Assembly (NCBI GenBank): GCA_016234685.1
Contig: JACRAT010000032.1
Location: forward strand, 1 to 64,000
Direction of reading: 5' to 3'
Length of the DNA stretch: 64,000 nucleotides
From: Nitrosomonadales bacterium
GTDB lineage: Bacteria > Pseudomonadota > Gammaproteobacteria > Burkholderiales > Gallionellaceae
The notes below the pieces were generated by a model, which saw only the letters and a list, made by a program, of their open reading frames with translations, was not told the DNA's origin and did no database searches. The translations under genes were made by a program, and so were the position numbers. Shown piece after piece: positions 46,958 to 57,583 of the stretch. Every line of letters starts with the position of its first letter. The stretch's first letter is position 1.

Positions 46958-49618
46958 ATGGCGACACAACAACCCGATTACGATCCGCAGGAAACGCAAG
47001 AGTGGCTGGAAGCGCTCAAATCCGTGCTGGATAACGAAGGTGCAGAACGCGCCCATTTCCTGATCAATCAACTGGTCGAAGAGGCTCGCAAAGCAGGCAC
47101 CGACCTGCCGGTCAGCGCGACCACACCCTACCTCAACACCATTCCGCTGGACAAGGAAGAGCGCTCGTCCGGCAACAAGGAACTGGAGCACCGCATCCGC
47201 GCGCTGATGCGCTGGAACGCGATGGCCATCGTGATGAACGCCAACAAGGAATCGTCCGAGCTGGGCGGCCACATCGCCAGCTTCGCCTCGGCGGCCACCT
47301 TGTATGACGTGGGCTTCAACCACTTCTTCCACGGCAAGACTGACACCCACGGCGGCGATCTGGTGTACTTTCAGGGCCACTCCTCGCCCGGCATCTACGC
47401 GCGTGCCTTCCTCGAAGGCCGCATCACCGAAGAGCAACTCTACAAGTTCCGTCAAGAAGTGGACGGCGGCGGCTTGTCTTCCTATCCGCACCCCTGGCTG
47501 ATGCCGGATTTCTGGCAGTTTCCTACCGTGTCGATGGGACTCGGTCCGCTGATGGCGATCTATCAGGCGCGCTTCATGCGCTACCTGCAACATCGCGGTC
47601 TGGCCAGCACCGATGGCCGCAAGGTCTGGGCCTTTTTGGGCGACGGCGAGACCGACGAGCCGGAATCGCTGGGTGCGATCTCGATGGCCGGGCGCGAGAA
47701 GCTGGACAACCTGATCTTCGTCATCAACTGCAACCTGCAACGTCTGGACGGCCCGGTGCGCGGCAACGGCAAGATCATCCAGGAACTGGAAGGCGTGTTC
47801 CGTGGCGCAGGCTGGAACGTCATCAAGGTGATCTGGGGCGGCAAGTGGGATAGGCTGCTGGCCAAGGACAAGACAGGCCTGCTGTTGAAACGCATGGAAG
47901 AAGTCGTGGACGGCGAGTACCAGACCTACAAGGCGCGCGATGGCGCATACGTGCGCAAGCACTTCTTCGGCAAATATCCCGAACTGCTGGAACTGGTCGC
48001 CGACATGACCGACGACGAAGTCTGGCGCCTGAATCGCGGCGGCCATGACCCGATCAAGGTATTCGCGGCTTACACCGCTGCGATGAAGAACAAGGGCAAG
48101 CCGACCGTGATCCTCGCCAAGACGGTGAAGGGCTACGGCATGGGCTCGTCCGGCGAGGCACAGAACCCGACCCACCAGCAGAAGAAGATGGATGGCGAGT
48201 CGTTGCGTCTGTTCCGCGACCGCTTCAACATCCCGGTCAGCGACGAGCAACTGGCCGACCTGCCTTTCGTGCGCCCTGCCGAAGACAGTCTGGAAGCCAA
48301 ATATCTGAAGGAACGCAGCGCCGAGATGGGCGCCGTACCGTGCCGTCGCCCGGTCGCCAGCCCGTTGCCGATGCCGGCCAGCGAAGCCTTCGACCCGCTG
48401 CTGAAAGGCACCGATGGCCGCGAGATTTCCACCACCATGGCGTTCGTGCGCCTGTTGGGTGCGCTGGTCAAGGACAAGCAGATCGGCAAGCAGGTCGTGC
48501 CCATCGTGCCGGATGAATCGCGCACCTTCGGTATGGAAGGCATGTTCCGTCAGTTGGGCATCTTCTCGCAGGTAGGCCAGTTGTATACGCCGCAGGATGC
48601 CGACCAGTTGATGTACTACAAGGAAGACAAGACCGGCCAGATTCTTCAGGAAGGCATCAACGAAGCGGGCGGCATGGCCGACTGGATCTCGGCGGCCACC
48701 GCTTACGCCAACCACGGCGTGGCGATGATCCCGTTCTACATCTACTACTCGATGTTCGGCTTCCAGCGTATCGGCGACCTAGCTTGGGCGGCGGGCGATC
48801 TGCGCGCACGCGGCTTCATGGTCGGCGGCACCGCTGGCCGCACCACGCTGAACGGCGAAGGCTTGCAGCATCAGGACGGCCATAGCCACCTGATGGCCGC
48901 GACCATCCCCAACTGCGTGAGCTACGACCCGACCTTCGCCTACGAACTGGCGGTGATCGTGCGTGACGGGATGCGCCGCATGTATGTGGAACAGGAAGAC
49001 GTGTTCTATTACCTCACGGTGATGAACGAGAACTACGCCCACCCGGCCATGCCGCAGGGCGCGGAAGACGGCATCATCAAGGGCATGTACCTGTTCAGCG
49101 AGAGCGAATCCGCCCAAGACCAACCCAAGGTACAACTCTTGGGCAGCGGCACGATCTTGCGCGAAGTCATCGCCGCTGGTGAGTTGCTGGCGCAGGATTT
49201 CGGTGTCGCCTCCGATGTGTGGAGCGTCACCAGCTTCAACGAACTGCGCCGCGAAGGTGTGGAATGTGAACGCTGGAACATGCTGCATCCAGAAACTGAT
49301 CCGCGCATCAGCTACGTCGAACAGTCTCTGGTCAATCGCAATGGCCCGGTGATCGCTGCGACCGACTACATCAAGAGCTACGCCGACCAGATCCGTGCTT
49401 TCGTGCCCGCGCTGTACACCGTGCTGGGTACGGACGGTTTCGGTCGTTCCGACACGCGCAAGAAGCTGCGTAACTTCTTCGAGGTGGATCGTCACTACGT
49501 CGCAGTCGCCGCGCTCAAGGCACTGGCCGACGAAGGCAGCATCGCCGCCAGCGAAGTGAGCCGCGCCATCGCGCTGTACAACATCAACCCGAACAAGCCG
49601 AATCCGGCCACGGTCTAA
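46958..49618 (+). CDS. aceE: Pyruvate dehydrogenase E1 component
   Basis: QETQEWLEALKSVLDNEGAERAHFLINQLVE; FLGDGETDEPESLGAISMAGREKLDNLIFVINCNLQRLDGPVRGNGKIIQELEGVFRGAGWNVIKVIWG. Confidence 0.98.
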   Translation: MATQQPDYDPQETQEWLEALKSVLDNEGAERAHFLINQLVEEARKAGTDLPVSATTPYLNTIPLDKEERSSGNKELEHRIRALMRWNAMAIVMNANKESSELGGHIASFASAATLYDVGFNHFFHGKTDTHGGDLVYFQGHSSPGIYARAFLEGRITEEQLYKFRQEVDGGGLSSYPHPWLMPDFWQFPTVSMGLGPLMAIYQARFMRYLQHRGLASTDGRKVWAFLGDGETDEPESLGAISMAGREKLDNLIFVINCNLQRLDGPVRGNGKIIQELEGVFRGAGWNVIKVIWGGKWDRLLAKDKTGLLLKRMEEVVDGEYQTYKARDGAYVRKHFFGKYPELLELVADMTDDEVWRLNRGGHDPIKVFAAYTAAMKNKGKPTVILAKTVKGYGMGSSGEAQNPTHQQKKMDGESLRLFRDRFNIPVSDEQLADLPFVRPAEDSLEAKYLKERSAEMGAVPCRRPVASPLPMPASEAFDPLLKGTDGREISTTMAFVRLLGALVKDKQIGKQVVPIVPDESRTFGMEGMFRQLGIFSQVGQLYTPQDADQLMYYKEDKTGQILQEGINEAGGMADWISAATAYANHGVAMIPFYIYYSMFGFQRIGDLAWAAGDLRARGFMVGGTAGRTTLNGEGLQHQDGHSHLMAATIPNCVSYDPTFAYELAVIVRDGMRRMYVEQEDVFYYLTVMNENYAHPAMPQGAEDGIIKGMYLFSESESAQDQPKVQLLGSGTILREVIAAGELLAQDFGVASDVWSVTSFNELRREGVECERWNMLHPETDPRISYVEQSLVNRNGPVIAATDYIKSYADQIRAFVPALYTVLGTDGFGRSDTRKKLRNFFEVDRHYVAVAALKALADEGSIAASEVSRAIALYNINPNKPNPATV

Positions 49619-49630
49619 AGGAACACGAAC

Positions 49631-50932
49631 ATGGCTGAACTACAGGTTTTGGTGCCGGACATCGGCAATTTCAAGGATGTGGCTGTCATCGACGTAGCGG
49701 TCAAAGTGGGCGACACCGTGAAAGCGGAAGACACCCTGATCACCGTCGAGACCGACAAGGCGACGATGGACGTGCCCGCGCCGTTCGATGGCGTGGTCAA
49801 GGAGCTTCGAGTCAAGGTGGGCGACAAGGTGTCGGAAGGGGTGTTGATCGCTGTGCTGGAAGGGAATGCCGCTGCATCAGCCGCCGCTCCCGCAGTAAGC
49901 GCGCCCGCTCCCGTTGCAGCGCCAGCGGTCAGTGCGCTGGCCCCTGCGGCACAAACCGTCCCCATCCCCTCCTCGTCAGGAGGGGCGACTGTCGCTCCCG
50001 CCACAACGCTAGCCGCGCCAGTCGGCAAGTCGCACGCCAGCCCCTCGATCCGCCGTTTCGCCCGCGAACTCGGTGTCGATCTGTCGCTGGTCAAGGGCTC
50101 CGCACCCAAGGGCCGCATCACCAAGGAAGACGTGCAGAACTACGTGAAAGCTGCGCTCTCCACGCCGCGCGGCACGGCCAGCGGCTTGGGCGGCGTGCAA
50201 CTACTGGACATGCCGGTGGTGGATTTCGCCAAATTCGGCGAGATCGAAAGCAAACCACTGTCGCGCATCAAGAAAATCTCCGGCGCGAACCTGCATCGCA
50301 ACTGGGTGATGCTGCCGCACGTGACGCAATTCGACGAAGCCGACATCACCGAGATGGAAGCTTTCCGCAAGGAGATCGGCCCGGAGTATGCCAAGCAGAA
50401 CGTGAAGATCACCCCGCTGGCCTTTTTGCTCAAGGCCGCTGCGGCAGCGCTGCAACAGTTTCCCGAGTTCAACGCCTCGCTGGATGCAAGCGGTGAGAAC
50501 CTGATCCTGAAGAAATATGTCCACATCGGCGTCGCCGTCGATACCCCGGACGGACTGATGGTTCCGGTGATCCGCGACGTGGATCAAAAGGGCTTGGTGC
50601 AACTGGCCAAAGAGTTGGGCGAGATCAGCCAGAAGGCGCGCGACAAAAAGCTCACCGCCGCCGACATGCAGGGCGGCTGCTTCTCCATCTCCAGCTTGGG
50701 CGGCATCGGTGGCACGGCGTTCACGCCTATCATCAATGCACCTGAGGTCGCCATCCTCGGCGTGTCGCGCTCCAGCATGAAGCCGGTCTACAAGGACGGC
50801 GAGTTCGTGCCGCGCCTGATGTTGCCGTTGTCGCTGTCCTACGACCATCGCGTCATCGACGGCGCATCCGGCGCACGTTTCACCACCTTCTTCGCACAAT
50901 TGCTGACGGATGTGCGGCGACTGGTGCTGTAA
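49631..50932 (+). CDS. aceF: Pyruvate dehydrogenase dihydrolipoyl acetyltransferase E2 (one lipoyl domain)
   Basis: [16 protein letters not shown]; peripheral subunit-binding [50 protein letters not shown]. Confidence 0.97.
   Translation: MAELQVLVPDIGNFKDVAVIDVAVKVGDTVKAEDTLITVETDKATMDVPAPFDGVVKELRVKVGDKVSEGVLIAVLEGNAAASAAAPAVSAPAPVAAPAVSALAPAAQTVPIPSSSGGATVAPATTLAAPVGKSHASPSIRRFARELGVDLSLVKGSAPKGRITKEDVQNYVKAALSTPRGTASGLGGVQLLDMPVVDFAKFGEIESKPLSRIKKISGANLHRNWVMLPHVTQFDEADITEMEAFRKEIGPEYAKQNVKITPLAFLLKAAAAALQQFPEFNASLDASGENLILKKYVHIGVAVDTPDGLMVPVIRDVDQKGLVQLAKELGEISQKARDKKLTAADMQGGCFSISSLGGIGGTAFTPIINAPEVAILGVSRSSMKPVYKDGEFVPRLMLPLSLSYDHRVIDGASGARFTTFFAQLLTDVRRLVL
49966..49985. repeat. Short perfect palindrome in the aceF linker
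   Basis: CCCCTCCT-cgtc-AGGAGGGG, encoded [11 protein letters not shown] in the Ala/Pro linker. Confidence 0.5.
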
Positions 50933-50970
50933 ACAGCGTTCGTTCGCCGGTCTGCGGACAGGAGAGCATC

Positions 50971-51651
50971 ATGACGGTTCGGCAACTCATTCGGCCGGTC
51001 GGTATCCTAGGCGGGACGTTCGACCCCATCCACTACGGGCATCTGCGTCTGGCGCAAGAAGCGCTGGAGCAATGCCGGATGCGGCGCGTCCGCTTCATCC
51101 CCAGTGGCACGCCGCCACATCGCTTGCCCGCGCAGGCCACGCCGCAGCAGCGGCTGGAGATGGTGCGACTGGCCACGGCGAGCAACCCCGCGTTCGAAGT
51201 AGATGAGCGCGAGGTGTTCCGCGCCGGGCCATGTTATTCGGTACACACGCTGGAATCCCTGCGCGACGAACTGGGGGCCCAGCAGCCGCTGTGTCTGCTG
51301 CTGGGCAGCGACGCTTTCCTCCAACTCCATACCTGGCATCAATGGGGGCGCTTGCTGCAACTGGCACACCTCGTGGTGATGCAACGCCCCGGGCGCCCCT
51401 TGGGCAACGCCATGGAAGAGGCCGACGAGGCCCTGCGCGCCGAATACTACGCCCGACTGGCCCCGTCACCGCAGCGCCTGCAAGAGCAACCGTCGGGGGC
51501 GATCGTCGCACTGGAGATGCCGCCATTGGACATCGCTGCCACTGACATCCGTCGCCGCACCGCTGAGCGCCGCAGCACCCAATACCTTTTGCCGGACAGT
51601 GTCGCCGAGTTCATCCAGAAGCATCAACTCTACACCCATGCTTACCGCTGA
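50971..51651 (+). CDS. nadD: Nicotinate-nucleotide adenylyltransferase
   Basis: VGILGGTFDPIHYGHLRLAQEALEQ; LLLGSDAFLQLHTWHQW; ATDIRRR. Confidence 0.95.
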   Translation: MTVRQLIRPVGILGGTFDPIHYGHLRLAQEALEQCRMRRVRFIPSGTPPHRLPAQATPQQRLEMVRLATASNPAFEVDEREVFRAGPCYSVHTLESLRDELGAQQPLCLLLGSDAFLQLHTWHQWGRLLQLAHLVVMQRPGRPLGNAMEEADEALRAEYYARLAPSPQRLQEQPSGAIVALEMPPLDIAATDIRRRTAERRSTQYLLPDSVAEFIQKHQLYTHAYR

Positions 51652-51693
51652 AAGGAAGCGCCGCGCCTCCGCTGGGTACGGCTGCGTGCGGGC

Positions 51694-52164
51694 ATGAAAC
51701 TCATCATCCTCTCCGTCGGTCACAAGATGCCGGGCTGGATCACCGAGGCGTTCAACGAGTACGCCAAGCGGATGCCGCGCGAGGCCAAGATCGAACTGGT
51801 CGAGCTGAAGCCCGAGCCACGTACCACCGGAAAGACCACCGCGCAGATCATGGAAGCGGAAGCGCAGCGCATCTTGGCAGCGCTGCCTTCCGGCTGTCTG
51901 CGCATCGCCTTGGACGAGCGCGGTGCGATGCCCACCACCAAGCTGCTGTCCGAAGAGATGAAGCACTGGCTGGGCGAGGGGCACGATGTGGCATTCATCA
52001 TCGGCGGCGCAGACGGGCTGCATGAGTCGGTGAAGCAAGCGGCGCAAAAACTCATGGCGCTCTCCGCGCTGACCCTGCCGCACGGCATGGTGCGCGTACT
52101 GCTGGCTGAGCAGTTGTACCGGGCGCACAGCCTGTTGCACAATCACCCCTACCATCGAGAATGA
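51694..52164 (+). CDS. rlmH: 23S rRNA (pseudouridine1915-N3)-methyltransferase RlmH
   Basis: KLIILSVGHKMPGWITEAFNEYAKRMP; FIIGGADGLHESVKQAA; LTLPHGMVRVLLAEQLYRAHSLLHNHPYHRE. Confidence 0.97.
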   Translation: MKLIILSVGHKMPGWITEAFNEYAKRMPREAKIELVELKPEPRTTGKTTAQIMEAEAQRILAALPSGCLRIALDERGAMPTTKLLSEEMKHWLGEGHDVAFIIGGADGLHESVKQAAQKLMALSALTLPHGMVRVLLAEQLYRAHSLLHNHPYHRE

Positions 52165-52171
52165 TCCGCCC

Positions 52172-52792
52172 ATGAGCTTCACTCAGCATCGCATCTACCT
52201 TGCCTCGCAAAGCCCGCGCCGCCGTGAACTGCTCAAGCAGATCGGGGTGAACTTCGGTTCGCTGCTACTGCGCAGTGAGATCGGCCGCTTGCAGGACGTG
52301 GACGAGACGCCACATTCTGGCGAAGCGCCCGCCGACTACGTGCAGCGCGTCTGCCGCGAAAAGGCGCGCATGGCGCTGGTCACCATGAAGCAGCGCAACC
52401 TGCCGCCCTTCCCCGTGCTGGTGGCTGATACCACGGTCACGCTGGATGGGCTGATTCTGGGTAAGCCAACCGACCGTGACCATGCCGCCGCTGTGTTGCG
52501 CCAGCTTTCCGGGCGCGAACATCAAGTGCTGACGGCGGTAGCCGTGGCCTTTGACGATCGCTGCGAACTGCGTCTCTCAGTCACCCGTGTGACCTTCACA
52601 GAACTCTCGGACGAGCGCATCCGCCGCTATCTGCTGACCAACGAATCGCTGGACAAGGCTGGCGGATATGGCATTCAGGGCCACGCGGGCGCATTCGTCC
52701 AACGCATCGACGGTAGCTACTCCGGTGTGGTCGGTCTGCCCTTGTGCGAAACCGTGGAATTGCTCGAACTATTTGGATACCCCGTACCATGA
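52172..52792 (+). CDS. maf: Maf/YhdE family nucleoside triphosphate pyrophosphatase
   Basis: IYLASQSPRRRELLKQIGVNF; VLVADTTVTLDGLILGKPTD; YGIQGHAGAFVQRIDGSYSGVVGLPLCET. Confidence 0.95.
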   Translation: MSFTQHRIYLASQSPRRRELLKQIGVNFGSLLLRSEIGRLQDVDETPHSGEAPADYVQRVCREKARMALVTMKQRNLPPFPVLVADTTVTLDGLILGKPTDRDHAAAVLRQLSGREHQVLTAVAVAFDDRCELRLSVTRVTFTELSDERIRRYLLTNESLDKAGGYGIQGHAGAFVQRIDGSYSGVVGLPLCETVELLELFGYPVP

Positions 52793-54243
52793 ACGACGAA
52801 ATCCTCATCAACGTCACCCCGCAAGAGACCCGCGTCGCGGTGATGCAACTCGGCGTGGTGAATGAACTGCACATCGAGCGCATCACCCAACGCGGGCTGG
52901 TCGGCAATGTGTATATCGGCAAAGTGCGCCGCGTACTGCCGGGGATGCAGTCGGCGTTCATCGACATCGGGCTGGAGCGTTCGGCCTTTTTGCACGTGGC
53001 GGACATCTGGGAGAATCGCAACAACGGCGACGCCGCCAAGCCCATCGAAAAAGTGCTGTTCGAAGGTCAGACGCTGCTGGTGCAAGTCATCAAAGACCCC
53101 ATCGGCACCAAGGGTGCCCGACTCTCCACCCAGATCAGCATCGCCGGACGGCTGCTGGTCTATCTGCCACAAGAGACGCACATCGGCGTGTCTCAGCGCA
53201 TCGAGGACGAAGCCGAGCGCGAGAATTTGCGCGCCAAAGTCGGCCAGTTAGTGCCTGCCGACCACGGCGGTGGCTACATCATCCGCACGCAGGCCGAAGC
53301 TGCATCGGACACGGAATTTCTGGCCGACATGAGCTATCTCGACCGGCAATGGCAGAAGTTGCAGGAAGACGCCAAGCGCAGCGCAGCACCCGCCCTGCTG
53401 TATCAGGAGCTAGACCTCAGCCTGCGCGTGCTGCGTGATTTCTTCGGCGAAAACACCACGCGCATTCTGGTCGATTCGCGCGAGACCTTCCAACGGATGC
53501 AGACCTTCGCGCAGGATTACATGGACAGCGCCCTGTCGCGGCTGGATCGTTACGCAGGCGAGCGCCCCCTGTTCGACATGTATTCGGTGGAGGCGGAGAT
53601 AGAGCGCGCCTTGTCGCGCCGCGTCGATCTCAAGTCCGGCGGCTACCTCATCATCGACCAGACCGAGGCGCTGACCACGGTGGACGTGAACACCGGCGGC
53701 TTCGTCGGCGGACGCAACTTCGACGACACCATATTCAAAACCAATCTGGAAGCCGCGCAAGTCATCGCGCGCCAACTGCGCCTGCGCAACTTGGGCGGGA
53801 TCATCATCTGCGACTTCATCGACATGGATAACGCCGAACACCGCAATGCCGTGTTGGACGAATTCAAGAAGGCGCTGGCGCGCGACCATACCCGCATCAC
53901 AGTGAACGGCTTCTCGGCGCTGGGGCTGGTGGAGATGACGCGCAAGCGCACCCGCGAGAGTCTGGCCCACATCCTGTGCGAACCCTGCCCCACCTGTCAG
54001 GGACGCGGCGAGGTAAAGACGGCGCAAACCGTGTGCTATGAGATCCTGCGCGAGATCGTGCGCGAAGCGCGCCAGTTCAACGCCCGCGAATACCGCATCC
54101 TCGCCTCGCAGCAGGTGATCGACCTGTTCCTCGACGAGGAATCGCAAAGTCTGGCACAACTCTCCGACTTCATCGGCAAGCCCGTCTCCCTGCAAGTAGA
54201 GACGCTCTACTCGCAGGAGCAATACGACGTGATCCTGATGTAG
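52789..54243 (+). CDS. rng: Ribonuclease G
   Basis: MNDEILINVTPQETRVAVMQLG; GNVYIGKVRRVLPGMQSAFIDIGLERSAFLHVADI; TVDVNTGGFVGGRNFDDTIFKTNLEA; CEPCPTCQGRG; start at ATG 52789. Confidence 0.97.
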   Translation: MNDEILINVTPQETRVAVMQLGVVNELHIERITQRGLVGNVYIGKVRRVLPGMQSAFIDIGLERSAFLHVADIWENRNNGDAAKPIEKVLFEGQTLLVQVIKDPIGTKGARLSTQISIAGRLLVYLPQETHIGVSQRIEDEAERENLRAKVGQLVPADHGGGYIIRTQAEAASDTEFLADMSYLDRQWQKLQEDAKRSAAPALLYQELDLSLRVLRDFFGENTTRILVDSRETFQRMQTFAQDYMDSALSRLDRYAGERPLFDMYSVEAEIERALSRRVDLKSGGYLIIDQTEALTTVDVNTGGFVGGRNFDDTIFKTNLEAAQVIARQLRLRNLGGIIICDFIDMDNAEHRNAVLDEFKKALARDHTRITVNGFSALGLVEMTRKRTRESLAHILCEPCPTCQGRGEVKTAQTVCYEILREIVREARQFNAREYRILASQQVIDLFLDEESQSLAQLSDFIGKPVSLQVETLYSQEQYDVILM

Positions 54244-54296
54244 GGCGTGTTAACACTTATTTCACCCCCAAGTAAGGGCGCAAGCTGCCCCTCCCC

Positions 54297-54710
54297 ATGC
54301 CAGACCTGAGCGGATTCTTCTCCAGCGACCTCAGCCTGTGGGGGCTGTTCCTCTCCAGCTTTCTGGGGGCGACGCTGCTGCCCGGCGGCTCGGAGGTAGT
54401 GTTGGTCGGCGTGCTCAAACTACATCCCGAACTGTTCTGGTCTGCCGTGTTGTTAGGCACGCTGGGTAACACACTGGGCGCGATGGTCTCTTTCGGCATG
54501 GGCTGGATGCTGCCCATGACCCAGCGACTCAGGCATGTGGACAATGTGCGCCGCTATGGCACGCCGGTGCTATTGCTGGCCTGGGCTCCGCTGATCGGCG
54601 ACGCGCTGTGCATGGCAGCAGGCTGGCTGCGGCTGAATCCTTGGCACGCCATGCTGTTCATGGCGCTGGGCAAGTTTAGTCGCTATTTGCTGATTGCCCT
54701 AGCGGCGTGA
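54297..54710 (+). CDS. yqaA: YqaA-family membrane protein
   Basis: SSFLGATLLPGGSEVVLVGVLKL; LGNTLGAMVSFGMGW; ALGKFSRYLLI. Confidence 0.88.
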   Translation: MPDLSGFFSSDLSLWGLFLSSFLGATLLPGGSEVVLVGVLKLHPELFWSAVLLGTLGNTLGAMVSFGMGWMLPMTQRLRHVDNVRRYGTPVLLLAWAPLIGDALCMAAGWLRLNPWHAMLFMALGKFSRYLLIALAA

Positions 54711-54719
54711 TGCCCTGAG

Positions 54720-55121
54720 CTAGAATGGAACCGCCGCGCTACGTTTGGAGAGCGCCTGTTGTAACTTCGCCTTGCCGTCATCCTTGAAGTGCAAAAAGTG
54801 CAGCCCGATGCGAAAGCGGTGATGATGAGATGAGAGCACGGTGTAGATCATGCGGCATTGGATCTCAACGGTGGTCTCGCTCTGCCCGGGATGTAGCGGC
54901 TGCATCGCCAGTAACAGGGTAATCGGCCCTTCCACGAAGATGTTGTGCTCCGAATACAGGCTGGCACCGCTGATGGAGATGTCGTAAGTGCGCCCCTGAA
55001 ATACTTCGCGCGTGCCGTCGTTTTTGTAGACCAAAGCGGCGCGCCAGTGAACGAGGAAGCGCTGATGCTTTCTGTGCTCAGCCAGTTTTCGCTGTTCTTC
55101 CTGAGTGGTTTGATCGGTCAC
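54720..55121 (-). CDS. PilZ domain-containing protein
   Basis: QRFLVHWRAALVYKNDGTREVFQGRTYDISISGASLYSEHNI. Confidence 0.85.
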   Translation of the reverse strand: MTDQTTQEEQRKLAEHRKHQRFLVHWRAALVYKNDGTREVFQGRTYDISISGASLYSEHNIFVEGPITLLLAMQPLHPGQSETTVEIQCRMIYTVLSSHHHRFRIGLHFLHFKDDGKAKLQQALSKRSAAVPF

Positions 55122-55163
55122 GGTCTGCTCTTTTGCTGTATTTGATCTGCATAATATCCCAAA

Positions 55164-56609
55164 TCAGTCAGCGCGCACCATCGCCAATCCCCAGCCCACG
55201 CCGAAGCCGTTCACATCCGCCACTACCGCGCCCAGCCCGCCTTCGCAGCGACTGGATGACAGATCGATGTGCAGCCAAGGCGTGTCGTGTTCGACAAAGC
55301 GTTGCAGGAATCGCGTCGCCAGAATGTGGTCGGCCTCGCCCGCCAGCGTGCATTGCTTGATGTCGGCGATCTTGGAATCCAGCTCGGCTTCGTAATCCTC
55401 ATCCAGCGGGAAGGCGCACAGCCGCTCGCCAGTCTCTTTGCCGACACGCACGGCGCGTTGCACTAACTTGTCGCGGTTGCCCAACACACCGGAGTAGCGC
55501 GCGCCCAGCGCGGTGGCCATGCTGCCGGTCAGCGTGGCGAAGTCGATCATCAGGTCGGGCTTGGCGCGCGAGGCCAGCGTCAGCGTATCGGCCAGCACCA
55601 TGCGGCCCTCGGCATCGGTATGGATGATCTCGATAGTCGTGCCGTTGAGCGCCGTCACCACGTCGTTCTGCTTATAGGCTTTCGGGCTGATGTGGTTCTG
55701 CGCCAGCGCCAGCCAGCAATCGAGATTCACCGCCAGCTTCTGCTGCGATGCGGCGAGCAGAATTCCCAGCGCCACTGCCGACCCGTTCATGTCTTCGTGC
55801 ATGTTGTGCATATAGCGCGAAGGCTTGAGGTTGTGGCCGCCGGTGTCGAAACAGATGCCCTTGCCAACCAGCGCCACGGTCTGCTGGGCGTCGGGATGGC
55901 GGTAGGACAGATGCACGATGGCAGCGTCCTCAGGCTCGCTGCCCTGAGCCACTGCGACGAACGCGCCTGCGCCCATGCCGCGCAGCGCCGCCATGTCGAA
56001 TTCCTCATGCGACCAGCCGCGCTCGACGGCCAGCTTGCGCACACGCTCGCGGTACAAGCCCGGCGTCAGCTCGTTGGGCGGCAAAATAGTCAGCTCGCGG
56101 CACAGCAGATTGCCGGCAGCTTGCGCCTGCAACGCTGCGAAGGCCGCATTGTCTGCCACACCGTACAGCTCGATCCGCTTCAGCGGCTTGCGCTCGTCCT
56201 TCTTTTTGCGTTGCGGCAACAGCGCAGCGTTCACCCATGCGCCGTACACCGCCAGCCCGGCAGCCTGCTGGCGCTGCGTCTCATCGCCCAGCACCACAAT
56301 GGCGAGCTTCTGCGGATACTCGTCCAGCAAGGTTTGCAGCACCTTGCGCACTTGGGTCTGGCGCGCAAAAATATCCTTGCTCGCATCCAGCATCGCCCAA
56401 CACACCAAGCCGCCATCGGCGGTGTTGGCGCTGACTGGTGATTTCGCCAACTCATCCGCCTTCATCTCGCGCCGCGCCAACACCGCCGCCAGCAATTCGC
56501 CATGCGGGACTCCGTCTGGCAGCACATCAGATTTGGGTAGCAACACCAGCAGATGGGGAACGGACAGTTCGTCCGGCAAGGAAGGGAAAACAGCAAGGGA
56601 TGCCAACAT
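55164..56609 (-). CDS. M17 family leucyl aminopeptidase
   Basis: LVGKGICFDTGGHNLKPS, NTDAEGRMVLADTL-type IHTDAEGRMVLADTLTLAS, LTGSMATALGARYSGVLGN. Confidence 0.95.
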   Translation of the reverse strand: MLASLAVFPSLPDELSVPHLLVLLPKSDVLPDGVPHGELLAAVLARREMKADELAKSPVSANTADGGLVCWAMLDASKDIFARQTQVRKVLQTLLDEYPQKLAIVVLGDETQRQQAAGLAVYGAWVNAALLPQRKKKDERKPLKRIELYGVADNAAFAALQAQAAGNLLCRELTILPPNELTPGLYRERVRKLAVERGWSHEEFDMAALRGMGAGAFVAVAQGSEPEDAAIVHLSYRHPDAQQTVALVGKGICFDTGGHNLKPSRYMHNMHEDMNGSAVALGILLAASQQKLAVNLDCWLALAQNHISPKAYKQNDVVTALNGTTIEIIHTDAEGRMVLADTLTLASRAKPDLMIDFATLTGSMATALGARYSGVLGNRDKLVQRAVRVGKETGERLCAFPLDEDYEAELDSKIADIKQCTLAGEADHILATRFLQRFVEHDTPWLHIDLSSSRCEGGLGAVVADVNGFGVGWGLAMVRAD

Positions 56610-56771
56610 GGTTGCGCCTCAGAATCGATCAAGGACGAGATTATACGTTGCGGCGAAGGCTGGAGCGGCATCGCCCGAACTGGCTTTACGCGCACTTCGC
56701 GCCGAACAAGCAGTTAGCCTTTCTCGCCCATCCGCTATAATCCGCGCCAGTTCTCAACCAAAATCCGCGCC

Positions 56772-57581
56772 ATGACTGACCGTTACGCCGTACTCGGACA
56801 TCCCATCTCTCACAGCAAATCGCCGCTGATCCATCGCCAGTTCGCCGAGCAAACCGGGCAGGACATCAGCTACGAAGCCATCGACGCGCCGCTGGACGGC
56901 TTTGCCGCAATGATCGAGCGCTTGCGTGGCGAGGGTTACAGGGGTTGCAACGTGACCGTGCCGTTCAAGTTCGAGGCGTTCAAGCTGTGCGCACAACTGA
57001 CCGGACGCGCACAGGCAGCGCAGGCGGTGAACACCTTGTTCTTCCGCGACGGCAAGATACTGGGTGACAACACCGACGGCGCAGGGCTGGTGACCGACAT
57101 CGAGCAGAATCTGGGCTTTCGCCTGCTGTTCAAAAAAGTGCTACTGATGGGCGCGGGCGGCGCAGCGCACGGGGTGATCTGGCAGTTGTTCAACGCCGGA
57201 GCGAGCATCGTAGTGGTGAACCGCACGCCGGAGAAAGCCCAGAAGATGGTCGAAGACTTCGCCAGCTACGGCACGGTGTTCGCCAGCAGCTACGAAGGGC
57301 TGGCGGGCAAGCAGTTCGACGTGGTGGTCAACGCGACATCGAGCAGTCTGTCGGACGCGCTGCCGCCGCTGCCGCCCGGAATCTTCTCGGCCAACTCGCT
57401 GGCCTACGACATGATGTACGGGCGCGACACGCCGTTCTTGAAGTTCGCCCGCGAACAAGGCGCGGCAAAGCTATCCGACGGGCTGGGGATGCTGGTCGAG
57501 CAGGCTGCCGAGGCTTTCTGCAAATGGCGCGAAGTGCGCCCAGAGACCGCGCCAGTGCTGGCGGCGCTGCGGCAGGGCTGA
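56772..57581 (+). CDS. aroE: Shikimate dehydrogenase (NADP+)
   Basis: YAVLGHPISHSKSPLIHRQFAEQ; GCNVTVPFKFEAF; GDNTDGAGLVTDIEQN; YDMMYGRDTPFLKFAREQG. Confidence 0.97.
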   Translation: MTDRYAVLGHPISHSKSPLIHRQFAEQTGQDISYEAIDAPLDGFAAMIERLRGEGYRGCNVTVPFKFEAFKLCAQLTGRAQAAQAVNTLFFRDGKILGDNTDGAGLVTDIEQNLGFRLLFKKVLLMGAGGAAHGVIWQLFNAGASIVVVNRTPEKAQKMVEDFASYGTVFASSYEGLAGKQFDVVVNATSSSLSDALPPLPPGIFSANSLAYDMMYGRDTPFLKFAREQGAAKLSDGLGMLVEQAAEAFCKWREVRPETAPVLAALRQG

Positions 57582-57583
57582 AG

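Noticed and set aside
46919-48715. 598-aa minus-strand ORF antisense to aceE
   Set aside because: Shadow ORF from high-GC codon bias; the plus strand encodes an unmistakable AceE.
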